Shown one piece after another: positions 42,620-50,843 of a stretch of 64,000 bases of DNA (positions within the stretch are counted from its first letter, which is position 1; every line of letters starts with the position of its first letter). A program made the position numbers and the translations under genes. The notes under the pieces are model-generated. The model was not told the DNA's origin. It was given only the letters and a program-made list of their open reading frames with translations, and made no database searches. The stretch covers positions 1 through 64,000 of the forward strand of contig JBNKKH010000024.1 in assembly GCA_050291725.1 (NCBI GenBank). The letters run 5' to 3'. This DNA comes from JAAGZL01 sp050291725 (lineage in GTDB: Bacteria > Pseudomonadota > Gammaproteobacteria > Chromatiales > Chromatiaceae).

Positions 42620-43443
42620 GAGAAACAGAGAAAAAAGCGGCCTCGCTACCGGCCTCGGCCCGCCTCCCAGTTAACCGCTGCAACATCCCACCAGTTATAG
42701 TGGGTAGCCTGCGTTTTCAGCAGCATCCTGTGCCCATTGAGATAGATAATATAAAGACCCTGCATGCCGATCTGTTCCGCAAACTGGATGAGATTGAACA
42801 GCCAGGTGAGCGTGCCGAACGCTTCCAGGATTACATGACTGTGCATTTCGTACTGCATCAACTGGATGAAGCCGGCGCCTCGAAAAAAACTAAACGGCGT
42901 AAAGCCAATTACCTACGCATGGTGCGGGGCTGGTTCTTCGATGCCAACAGTCGCGAAGGTGCAGTACTAAAAAGCTGGGTAGAATCTCGCTTTGGCCTGC
43001 TCACCCGGTTTCACCACGGCCCCATGCATCAGGATGACGACAACAACTACCACCGTTTCCTCCATGACCGCAGTAGCGGTCTCTACGGCACTAACGCCCT
43101 TGAGGCTCAACTAGATCTGCTTTATAGCTATTGCCAATATGAACTGGCACGACAACTTCCAGATCAGCCCCACATAAAGCTCTTCCGCGGAATTAACCGA
43201 CTGGATGAACACGAGGTTCTGTATGAAGGGGAAAAGAGATGTAATCAGGTACTGTTGAATAACCTCAACTCCTTTACCAGCGAGCGGGAACGTGCCGACG
43301 AGTTTGGTGATTACATTCTGGAAGCAGAGATCCCCAAACAGAAGATCATGTTCTACGCCAATCTAATACCAGGAGTTCTTAATGGAGAAGACGAGCACCT
43401 AGTCATAGGTGGGGTATATGAGGTAAAGATAAAAAGTTTCTAA
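42607..43443 (+). CDS. draT: NAD+-dinitrogen-reductase ADP-ribosyltransferase
   Basis: 278 residues, ATG at 42607; no clear ribosome site, and the start codon lies inside a NifA-type site. Family blocks: PVNRCNIPPVIVGSLRFQQH, FVLHQLDEAGASKKTKRRKA, NYLRMVRGWFFDANSREGAV, LKSWVESRFGLLTRFHHGPM, FLHDRSSGLYGTNALEAQLD and LFRGINRLDEHEVLY, with NLNSFTSERERADEFGDYI (catalytic Glu region). DraT inactivates NifH by ADP-ribosylating its Arg when ammonium or darkness/energy loss is sensed. Divergent from nifH. Confidence 0.95.
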   Translation: MNHHRETEKKAASLPASARLPVNRCNIPPVIVGSLRFQQHPVPIEIDNIKTLHADLFRKLDEIEQPGERAERFQDYMTVHFVLHQLDEAGASKKTKRRKANYLRMVRGWFFDANSREGAVLKSWVESRFGLLTRFHHGPMHQDDDNNYHRFLHDRSSGLYGTNALEAQLDLLYSYCQYELARQLPDQPHIKLFRGINRLDEHEVLYEGEKRCNQVLLNNLNSFTSERERADEFGDYILEAEIPKQKIMFYANLIPGVLNGEDEHLVIGGVYEVKIKSF

Positions 43444-43766
43444 GCTTCTGTAGCTGTAATTACAATACCCAGCTTTTCCTGTGTAGCCTTCGCGACAATG
43501 ACACCACGCACCACCACATAACCAACTGATTTACTTAGATATAGAAAATTTGGCCCCGTTATTGCTCATATTAAAAGGACTATTGTAGGAGCCCGCCCCT
43601 GCGGGCGATTTTTACCGAGCATATCCTGAGCTTTGAATCGCCCAGAGGGCTGGGCTCCTACTCAAGATATGAATGGATGTAGCTGGGGATTGAACATCTC
43701 CCAACATTCCCCCTCACCCCAGCCCTCTCCCCCCAAGGGGAGAGGGTGAATGAAAAGGCGATATAG
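43444..43766. repeat. REPIN-like hairpin and dispersed palindrome
   Basis: 43585-43661 is an inverted pair: gtaggagcccgcccctgcgg...gcgatt and aatcgcccagagggctgg...gctcctac. A CT/GA-rich dispersed palindrome lies at about 43706-43749, just before the SIR2-like gene. No gene seen in this gap. Confidence 0.7.
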
Positions 43767-44657
43767 ATGAGCACTAAAACCCTGGAACAGCTTATAGATG
43801 GAATAGAGAACAACCAGATAGTCCCCTATCTGGGCTTTGAAGCCCTTGCCGGGGTAACCAACACTGAGACCGGGGAAGCCATACCCGCAGACAGTGACAG
43901 CCTGATCCTGGCTATGAACGGCGGCAAGCCAATGGCACCGCGCTTGATGTATGAGTTTCCTCGGGCCGCCATGAATGTTGAACTTAAACGCGGCCGGGGC
44001 GCAGTTACCAGATTTCTTGATGCTACCTACGGCCAACAGAGTTGGACCCGCTCTCCCCTGCACAACTGGTTGCAAGCAATCAAACCGAACTATGTAATCG
44101 ATATTAACCGCGATACCCAATTGCAGGAGAGCTATAAGGATACTCCCCATACCCTGATACGCGGCATCTCCCGCATTGCAGGAACAGATTACCGTTTCCG
44201 TATCCATCACTACGATGGGGAAAGCTATTCAGATAAAGAGATCGATCAGTCTGAAGTGGACAGCTCTTTGCCAATCCTATTCAAGCCTATGGGCAGTCCC
44301 CTGCCAGATGCGACCTACATCGCATCCGATGCGGACTATGTGGATTACCTAACGGAACTAATGGGTGGATTTGCTATTCCTGATTTTCTAAAAGAGTACC
44401 GCAAGGATAAACAGTATCTATTCCTAGGCTTGCGCCTTAACCGTGACACCGAACGCATGGTGCTGTCAGACACTATTTACGCTGCCGCAGAACCGGCTGG
44501 CTGGGCCCTGATACCAGAGCCAACCAAAAAAGAGAGACGCTTTTGCAAAAAGAAAGATATAGAGATTCTTGAGGCCGATATAAGTGAGCTACTAACTGCA
44601 GCCAACTTCACATCTGAGATGGGAAATGATCAGACAACTCAAAGGGCTGCCAGCTAA
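43767..44657 (+). CDS. SIR2-like protein of the nif region
   Basis: 296 residues, ATG at 43767. The N-terminus IENNQIVPYLGFEALAGVTN holds a degenerate form of the SIR2 start (vlfvGaG is not intact). SPLHNWLQAIKPNYVIDINR is the SIR2_2 block ending in Asn-x-Asp (family TTNYD replaced by DINRD). LPILFKPMGSPLPDATYIAS (family hGs), YLFLGLRLNRDTERMVLSDT (FlGxs) complete the pattern. Acidic dyads and a basic C-terminus (KKERRFCKKKD) follow. It lies after draT and may share its regulation. Whether it hydrolyses NAD+ is doubtful because key glycines differ. Confidence 0.65.
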   Translation: MSTKTLEQLIDGIENNQIVPYLGFEALAGVTNTETGEAIPADSDSLILAMNGGKPMAPRLMYEFPRAAMNVELKRGRGAVTRFLDATYGQQSWTRSPLHNWLQAIKPNYVIDINRDTQLQESYKDTPHTLIRGISRIAGTDYRFRIHHYDGESYSDKEIDQSEVDSSLPILFKPMGSPLPDATYIASDADYVDYLTELMGGFAIPDFLKEYRKDKQYLFLGLRLNRDTERMVLSDTIYAAAEPAGWALIPEPTKKERRFCKKKDIEILEADISELLTAANFTSEMGNDQTTQRAAS

Positions 44658-44717
44658 GGTGGCAACCACACCAATTATATTTTTCATTGTTAATTAATAA
44701 ATAGTTAGAGGTTTAAT

Positions 44718-45278
44718 ATGCCACTAGAAAAATACCAAGAAGCAGGACTACTCTTCAACACCAACTTTCTATCTGCAACCAGTGAAGCCGGTATTTCAGG
44801 ATACCGGGGAGAGTTAGTGCTGGTAGAAGGAGGAATTGCCGATGCCAAGGGCCATGCCAAGCCACCAGTAGATGTGATGCGAGGTGTTACTTTATTAGGG
44901 GATGACAAACTCAAACTTGTAGTTGGCGCTATTGATCAATTGGAGTCCTTAAACACCTTCGTTGAGAAATACAAAGAGGACTTCTCTGCCGACATGAAGG
45001 CGGTGATTTATGTAGTCAATGTAAAGGAGCCGGTCCAGGTTGAATTGGAAGGTATCAACTTTGTCCTGATCCCACTGGTACAAGGAGTTCCATGGAATGA
45101 AGTTCTGGATGAACTAGGACTAGAAAAGAGTGACTTCAAAGGACAGTCTGCAGCGAACAAGGTCCTGACCCTGTACCAAGAGATGCAGGCATACAGTCCG
45201 AACTACCCAGTCTCGTCTATGGACGAAGCTCTGGCCAACACCACAGATGTGGTACGCGAAGGTTGGGGTGCGATTTAA
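44718..45278 (+). CDS. unrecognised protein conserved-looking, nif-adjacent
   Basis: 186 residues, ATG at 44718 behind agagg. A soluble alpha/beta protein: SATSEAGISGYRGELVLVEG, DVMRGVTLLGDDKLKLVVGA, MKAVIYVVNVKEPVQVELEG, NFVLIPLVQGVPWNEVLDEL. No cysteine cluster, P-loop or membrane segment is visible. I do not recognise a family. It lies between the SIR2-like and Fe-S/CCG genes with short gaps (60 and 36 bases), suggesting one transcript downstream of draT. Confidence 0.65.
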   Translation: MPLEKYQEAGLLFNTNFLSATSEAGISGYRGELVLVEGGIADAKGHAKPPVDVMRGVTLLGDDKLKLVVGAIDQLESLNTFVEKYKEDFSADMKAVIYVVNVKEPVQVELEGINFVLIPLVQGVPWNEVLDELGLEKSDFKGQSAANKVLTLYQEMQAYSPNYPVSSMDEALANTTDVVREGWGAI

Positions 45279-45314
45279 CCGCACATTCGATTCGGCGTCA
45301 CAGGGGCTAATCCT

Positions 45315-46673
45315 GTGAAACCGTACCTGGACTGGTCCTCCTATTGCGACGCTGGCCTTGGGGATGCCTATGCCGATATTCCCAAGGACGGCGGCAACTT
45401 TGCCAAGGCCGTGTCTGTTTGCATCAACAGTCGGCAGTGTCAATCTGACGCTAAGGGGGTAATGTGCCCCAGTTACCGGATCAGCGCCAACCCTGACCTC
45501 TCCCCTGGCGGGCGGGTGCGTCTGCTTAAGGCCGCACTCAATAGCGACGATGTTGACAACAGCCTGACATCTGCCGAAATTGCCGAGGCGATGGAGCTGT
45601 GCGTTGCCTGTAAAGGCTGCAAACGCGAATGTGAAAATAGCGTGGATATGGCCATGATCAAAGTGGAATATCTAGCCCAGAAGCATGCCCACAGCAAACC
45701 ATCCCTACGCACCCGTCTGATAGGCCAACTATCTGAACATCTATACCGCTATCCCTTGGCACAACTCCTAGCCAAACTACGCAACAAATCTACTCTAATA
45801 GCACAGTTAGGCGAATGGCTGCTCGCCATCACCCACAAACGTAATGTCCCACAACCGCGAGCGCAGACCTGCCTCGAACTTCTTGAAGAGCACGGCGATC
45901 CACCACTGCAATCACCAGTTGATGAGGTGGTTCTACTAATCGACACCTTCACCAACAACTTCGCTCCTGACACCGGCTTAGCCGCGCAACAGGTACTGGA
46001 GCGTGCCGGATACCGGGTGCATATAGCCCAAGCTCCTACAGGAGAAAGACCGCTCTGCTGTGGCCGCACCCATCTAGCTAATGGCCTGGTGGAACAGGCC
46101 AGGAGTGAAGCGCAACGCATGTTGGAAGTACTCACACCCCACGCCAAGGCAGGACGACGCATCATCGGCCTAGAGCCATCCTGTCTCTTGGCGATCCGCG
46201 ACGACTATAGTTTTCTGGGATTAGGGGAGGATGCAAAACTTGTTGCATCTCAAGCCCTGCTATTCGAGGAGTTCATAGCCCGCGAGATCAGCAAAAAACG
46301 CTTCCAGCTAAGGTTAAATTCAATTAATACCAATGGTGAGACGCTTCTGGTACACGGACACTGTCATCAAAAGGCAGTGGGTGCCATGAAATCCATGCGC
46401 AAAGTGCTCAAGGCCATCCCAGAATTGGAATTCGAATTGATTGAGGCCAGCTGTTGTGGAGGAGCCGGAAGCTTCAGCATAGAAAAAGAGCACGCCGACA
46501 TAGCTATGCAGATGGCAGAACTATCCCTATTTCCAGCGCTACGTGAGAAGCCGCAAGCACCTATCCTGGCCAACGGTTTTTCTTGCCAACAGCAGATCCA
46601 CGAAGGGACACAACGAGACAGCATGCATTTGGCAGAACTGCTGTTGCAGTCCAGTGATAGCGCAAAGGAGTAA
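45315..46673 (+). CDS. (Fe-S)-binding CCG-domain oxidoreductase subunit
   Basis: 452 residues from a GTG at 45315. The start PYLDWSSYCDAGLGDAYADI matches the Fe-S half of FAD-linked D-lactate dehydrogenase-type fusions. Cluster cysteines: SVCINSRQCQSDAKGVMCPS and LCVACKGCKRECENSVDM (about residues 35-120). Two CCG domains follow: PLCCGRTHLANGL with EPSCLLAIRDDY, and VHGHCHQKAVGAMKSMRKVL with EASCCGGAGSFSIEKEH. The flavin-binding half is absent and no such gene lies beside it. It likely passes electrons from a dehydrogenase; the partner is unknown. Confidence 0.8.
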   Translation: MKPYLDWSSYCDAGLGDAYADIPKDGGNFAKAVSVCINSRQCQSDAKGVMCPSYRISANPDLSPGGRVRLLKAALNSDDVDNSLTSAEIAEAMELCVACKGCKRECENSVDMAMIKVEYLAQKHAHSKPSLRTRLIGQLSEHLYRYPLAQLLAKLRNKSTLIAQLGEWLLAITHKRNVPQPRAQTCLELLEEHGDPPLQSPVDEVVLLIDTFTNNFAPDTGLAAQQVLERAGYRVHIAQAPTGERPLCCGRTHLANGLVEQARSEAQRMLEVLTPHAKAGRRIIGLEPSCLLAIRDDYSFLGLGEDAKLVASQALLFEEFIAREISKKRFQLRLNSINTNGETLLVHGHCHQKAVGAMKSMRKVLKAIPELEFELIEASCCGGAGSFSIEKEHADIAMQMAELSLFPALREKPQAPILANGFSCQQQIHEGTQRDSMHLAELLLQSSDSAKE

Positions 46674-46753
46674 TTCGGATACTCTTGCTAGTGGACAGCA
46701 GCCGCATAATAGTCTGGAATGGAGCTAATAGATATTAGCTTTGGAGACAACCA

Positions 46754-47176
46754 TTGGCACAACCAAATGATGAAACAGCTCTAATTAACCCACAGGACCC
46801 TCGTTACTGCTTAGGCGTTGACTCTATGGATTCAACTCATCAAGAGTTTATAGCCTTAGTAAATAGCTTGGGATGTGCTGACGATGCAGAGTTCACCCAA
46901 CTATTTCAACAGCTACTCGAACATACCGAAGCCCATTTCACCGCAGAGAACCGGCTGATGGAAGAGGTACGCTTTCCTCCCATACAGATCCATATGGGAG
47001 AACATCATCGTGTGCTTGAGCAGATGCGTTCTATCGGCAGCAAAGTGAAAAATGGTTCTATAGCCACTGGACGCACCTTTGTGTTAACTCTACCTCAATG
47101 GTTTCGGGAACACGCAGCCACTATGGATAGTGCGCTGGCTGGATGTGTGAAAGAGTTTAATAAAAACAGTCTATAG
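46754..47176 (+). CDS. bacteriohemerythrin
   Basis: 140 residues from a TTG at 46754 with ttggag 7 bases upstream; no ATG lies nearby. The di-iron ligands are DSTHQEFIALVN (His, Glu), LLEHTEAHFTAENRLM (His, Glu), HMGEHHRVLEQM (His) and WFREHAATMDSAL (His, Asp). Single-domain hemerythrins bind O2 reversibly. Placed after the draT block, it could buffer oxygen near nitrogenase; this is inference from context. Confidence 0.88.
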   Translation: MAQPNDETALINPQDPRYCLGVDSMDSTHQEFIALVNSLGCADDAEFTQLFQQLLEHTEAHFTAENRLMEEVRFPPIQIHMGEHHRVLEQMRSIGSKVKNGSIATGRTFVLTLPQWFREHAATMDSALAGCVKEFNKNSL

Positions 47177-47290
47177 CAACCATGAACTGTTGAGTACTCC
47201 ACAAAAACAGCACGGTTTTGCTGGATACAGTTGTATAACTAGGTGCCATCTGCATAATAATCCACAAATCACAAATGGATATTAAACAAG

Positions 47291-47857
47291 ATGGCAAACA
47301 GTCACAGATGCCCAGTTCAATTAGCCGGAAGCCTGGATACAAAAATCCGCAGATGGTTGCAAAACCCACAAAAAATACTTAGCCCATATGTTAAAGAAGG
47401 CATGACAGTTCTGGATATTGGCTGTGGCCCTGGCTTCTTTACCTTAGATATGGCCCAGATGGTAGGAGAGAACGGTAGAGTAATCGCAGCTGACCTACAA
47501 ACAGGGATGTTGCAAAAACTGAAAAATAAAATCACAAGCACAGAATTCGAAGAGCGTATCACACTACATCAGTGCCAAGAGGAAAAAATCGGCATTGAGG
47601 ATGAGGTGGATTTCATCCTGGCTTTCTATATGGTGCATGAGGCTCCATATCAGGATAATTTCTTCAAAGATATAAAATCCATTCTAAAAACCGGCGGACA
47701 GATGTTAATAGTTGAACCACCACTACACGTCTCATGGAAGGCGTTCGGTCAATCTATAAACAGCGCCAAAAGCGCCGGATTGTTAACCCAGAAAGGGCCA
47801 AAAATATCTTATAACAAAACAGCTATAATTAGATCTACACTAAAATCCGGCTGGTAG
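47291..47857 (+). CDS. class I SAM-dependent methyltransferase
   Basis: 188 residues, ATG at 47291. Motif I GMTVLDIGCGPGFFTLDMAQ (about residues 37-56), acidic motif NGRVIAADLQTGM, and VDFILAFYMVHEAP (motif II/III). The C-terminus is short compared with most family members and ends TAIIRSTLKSGW. The substrate is unknown. It follows the hemerythrin gene by 114 bases. Confidence 0.82.
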   Translation: MANSHRCPVQLAGSLDTKIRRWLQNPQKILSPYVKEGMTVLDIGCGPGFFTLDMAQMVGENGRVIAADLQTGMLQKLKNKITSTEFEERITLHQCQEEKIGIEDEVDFILAFYMVHEAPYQDNFFKDIKSILKTGGQMLIVEPPLHVSWKAFGQSINSAKSAGLLTQKGPKISYNKTAIIRSTLKSGW

Positions 47858-47889
47858 CACAACATAGTAGAATCTAAACTCCATCATCT

Positions 47890-48303
47890 ATGGAACAGTT
47901 AGCGATTAAAACAGGCGGAGTACTCTCCATCCTCTTAGGTATAGGACACTGCTTTTTCTATCGTGGATTTGGTTGGAAAAAGGATTTTCTGAAGATCAGC
48001 AGCATCAATGCCAAAATTATCTACACCATTCATATCTTTCTGATCCCGCTGTTTTTTCTATATGGATACCTATCCTGGATGTACTCAGCCGAATTAGCTG
48101 GCGGATCTTCCCTTGGCATCACCTTGACTGCATTCTACGCTATTTTTTGGTTGATCCGAGCAATCTGGCAGATGTTATATTTCAGACCAGCAAAAGCCTA
48201 TGCGTCTAGCTCCGTATTATATTTGCACTACTTTCTGAGCACATATTTTATTGTTCTGTGTATTGCCTACTCAATCCCTGTCTCTGGACGGTTTTTTTAC
48301 TAG
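47890..48303 (+). CDS. small integral membrane protein, hypothetical
   Basis: 137 residues, ATG at 47890. Four hydrophobic stretches: TGGVLSILLGIGHCFFYRGF, IIYTIHIFLIPLFFLYGYL, SSLGITLTAFYAIFWLIRAI and YLHYFLSTYFIVLCIAYSI. No catalytic residues seen. 32 bases after the methyltransferase gene, probably co-transcribed. Family not recognised. Confidence 0.65.
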   Translation: MEQLAIKTGGVLSILLGIGHCFFYRGFGWKKDFLKISSINAKIIYTIHIFLIPLFFLYGYLSWMYSAELAGGSSLGITLTAFYAIFWLIRAIWQMLYFRPAKAYASSSVLYLHYFLSTYFIVLCIAYSIPVSGRFFY

Positions 48304-48515
48304 TATTAACAACGTGTTACTGTTGTTTAGAACACTCCTCGCACGTACTAGGATATCCTCAAGTTAATAGCATAGCTGCCGACAACTTAAGAGAGTAAAG
48401 ACGCAGTGCCGCATGGTAACTACTATTATTAATAAGACAGTTACCAAATCTGCCATTAGACATGGACGACAAGAGTAGTATTTCCCAAGACTCAAGTGAA
48501 CCAGGGAGTATCTAA

Positions 48516-50801
48516 ATGAAGAACCTATCAATATTCTGGCGCTTTGCTATTTCCACCGTCGTAATCCTAACCAGCGTAATTGCATTAGTCGTAGTGGTTG
48601 CGGATATACGCATGGAAAGCACCCTGCGCGAATCCGAACAACGTCAACTCAATGACTACAATGAGATACTGATGGGACGCTTACATTCGGAAGAGCTAAG
48701 AGCTCAATCACTCGCCGTACTGGTCGCATCTATCCCTAGTGTACAAGAAGCATTCGCCTTGCATGATCGTTACACTCTGGAACAGATGTTTGCGCCTGGT
48801 TTTAAAGAGCTAAAAACCAAACTCGCAGTGCGCCAATTCCAGTTCCACACCCCTCCAGCAACATCTTTTATACGCATTCATAAGCTCAAAAAATATGGGG
48901 ATGACCTCTCATCATTCCGTAAGACTGTTGTAGAAACAAACTCAAGTAAGAAACCCATAAGCGGGCTTGAGGTGGGTGTTGCCGGCCTTGGTATACGTAG
49001 CATTGTTCCGGTAACTTATGAGAATAGTCATATCGGTTCCTTAGAGTTTGGCATGTCCTTCGGACAGAAATTTTTCGATACATTTAAAGAAGAGTACAAG
49101 GTAGATGTGGCGCTACACCTCCAGCGCGACAATAAATTTGAGACATTCGGCACAACGCTTCCAAATAAAACATTACTCAAGCCGGATGAAATGCAAACAG
49201 TAATGCAGGGAAAAGCACTGTTTCTACAAGGAGAAAACGATAGCAGCCCAGTTAGTATTCTGGCACAGACAGTCAAAGATTATTCTGGCAAGGATATTGG
49301 AATTGTTGAAATAGTGGTGGACCGTAGCTTCTTCAGCAACGCCCTCTCATCTCTCCAACTAATCCTGTTAGGACTCGGGATTATGGGGATAGTTATCGGT
49401 GTTGCAATAAGTTCACTCATTGCCCGTGGCATTACTGCCCCCATTAAACGTGTAGCTGACTCTTTTGAGGAAATTGCAGATGGTGATGGAAATCTATCAG
49501 TTAGACTACAAATAGAAGGAGGAAATGAGACCGCCCGCCTTGCCCGTGCCTTTAACCATTTTGTAGATCGCATCCAGAAAACAGTAGAAACAACAGCATT
49601 GTCCGCGACTCGCTTAGCACCAGCAGTAGAGCATGTCTCATCGAGTATAGAGAAAGGCCATCACGCGTTGGTACAACAACAACAAGATATCGAGCAGATC
49701 GCCACGGCAGTAAACGAAATGTCTGCAACTGTGCATGAGGTGGCGAATAACACTTCTCTGGCAGCCGATGCAACCAGGCAGGCAGATCAGGATACCATCA
49801 AAGGCAAGCAGGTAGTGGGTGATGCAATATCTGTCATAAACGAAGTCGCTGCTGAAATGGAGCATATTGCAGAAGTTATCTCTCGAGTAAATGACGACAG
49901 TCTTCGCATTGGTGGCGTGCTGGATGTAATAGTTGGTATCGCGGAACAGACCAACCTGCTTGCACTTAACGCAGCTATAGAAGCTGCGCGGGCCGGCGAA
50001 CAGGGTCGTGGCTTCGCTGTTGTAGCCGATGAGGTACGCTCCCTGGCACAACGCACTCAAAGCTCCACTGAAGAGATAAGAAGCATGATTGAAGGACTGC
50101 AGAGCGGCACTGAACAGGCGGTCGGAGCAATCGAAAAAGGTAGAGAGAGCACTAAGCAATCGGTGGAACATGCAAGTGACGCCGGTGAAGCTCTTAATGC
50201 AATTCTACAGGCAGTGGATACCATCAATTCCATGAACACCCAGATCGCCACTGCGGCTGAAGAGCAGAGTTCTGTTGCCGATGAAATCAACCGCAATATC
50301 AGCCGCATCAATGAGGCCAGCGTGGAAAGCACCAATGAGTCCGAACAAATGGCAAAAGAGAGCGAAGCATTGATGGAATTATCAGATAATCTGTTGTCTG
50401 GTGTAGGTAACTTCAACCTGGGTGAAAAACAGTTAGTCATTGATCTTGAGCGTGCCAAAGCTGCTCACATGGCATGGAAGGTTAAGCTAAGAAGTTATCT
50501 TGATGGACGCTCTGCCCTCACCCGTGAGCAAGCAGTATCAGACAAGAACTGCGATTTCGGTAAATGGTACTTCGGTCCAGGCCTGGAGAACTTCAGCAAC
50601 ATTAATGAGATGACGCAAGTGCGCGAGCCCCATGCTGAGATACACGAACTAATTCGTAAGATCATTGAATTAAAAGAGCGTGGAGATATAGAGCAGGCTG
50701 AAGAAGAGTACACAAAGATAGAACCACTGTCCGACACAATCGTTGACATGATTGAGAAAATACGCCAACAGATTTCAGGCGAAGTAAATAGTGATGACTA
50801 A
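48516..50801 (+). CDS. methyl-accepting chemotaxis protein with CZB domain
   Basis: 761 residues, ATG at 48516 behind aggga. N-terminal membrane segment (FAISTVVILTSVIALVVVVA), periplasmic Cache-like sensor (about 30-265), second membrane segment (LILLGLGIMGIVIGVAISSL), HAMP (about 285-340), and the signalling hairpin tip EQTNLLALNAAIEAARAGEQ with GRGFAVVADEVRSLAQRTQ. A C-terminal chemoreceptor zinc-binding domain (about 650-755) has HMAWK, NCDFGKWYFGPG and PHAEIHEL, giving the His-Cys-His-His set. CZB domains sense zinc or oxidants such as HOCl. Followed closely by a diguanylate cyclase gene. Confidence 0.92.
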   Translation: MKNLSIFWRFAISTVVILTSVIALVVVVADIRMESTLRESEQRQLNDYNEILMGRLHSEELRAQSLAVLVASIPSVQEAFALHDRYTLEQMFAPGFKELKTKLAVRQFQFHTPPATSFIRIHKLKKYGDDLSSFRKTVVETNSSKKPISGLEVGVAGLGIRSIVPVTYENSHIGSLEFGMSFGQKFFDTFKEEYKVDVALHLQRDNKFETFGTTLPNKTLLKPDEMQTVMQGKALFLQGENDSSPVSILAQTVKDYSGKDIGIVEIVVDRSFFSNALSSLQLILLGLGIMGIVIGVAISSLIARGITAPIKRVADSFEEIADGDGNLSVRLQIEGGNETARLARAFNHFVDRIQKTVETTALSATRLAPAVEHVSSSIEKGHHALVQQQQDIEQIATAVNEMSATVHEVANNTSLAADATRQADQDTIKGKQVVGDAISVINEVAAEMEHIAEVISRVNDDSLRIGGVLDVIVGIAEQTNLLALNAAIEAARAGEQGRGFAVVADEVRSLAQRTQSSTEEIRSMIEGLQSGTEQAVGAIEKGRESTKQSVEHASDAGEALNAILQAVDTINSMNTQIATAAEEQSSVADEINRNISRINEASVESTNESEQMAKESEALMELSDNLLSGVGNFNLGEKQLVIDLERAKAAHMAWKVKLRSYLDGRSALTREQAVSDKNCDFGKWYFGPGLENFSNINEMTQVREPHAEIHELIRKIIELKERGDIEQAEEEYTKIEPLSDTIVDMIEKIRQQISGEVNSDD

Positions 50802-50843
50802 TCTATTGTCTGGCAAAAATAGAACTATTGTATTGGGAGGATT

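Noticed and set aside
43662..44210. Minus-strand 182-residue frame opposite the SIR2-like gene
   Set aside because: Antisense shadow; its end includes the translated dispersed palindrome (HPLPLGGEGWGEGE).
44660..44717. Sigma-54 promoter tggcaaccacacc upstream of the 186-residue protein gene
   Set aside because: The -24 half is fair but no GC at the -12 position follows at the right spacing.
46543..46728. Plus-strand frame at the end of the Fe-S/CCG gene
   Set aside because: Overlaps the CCG domain in another frame and has no recognisable content.
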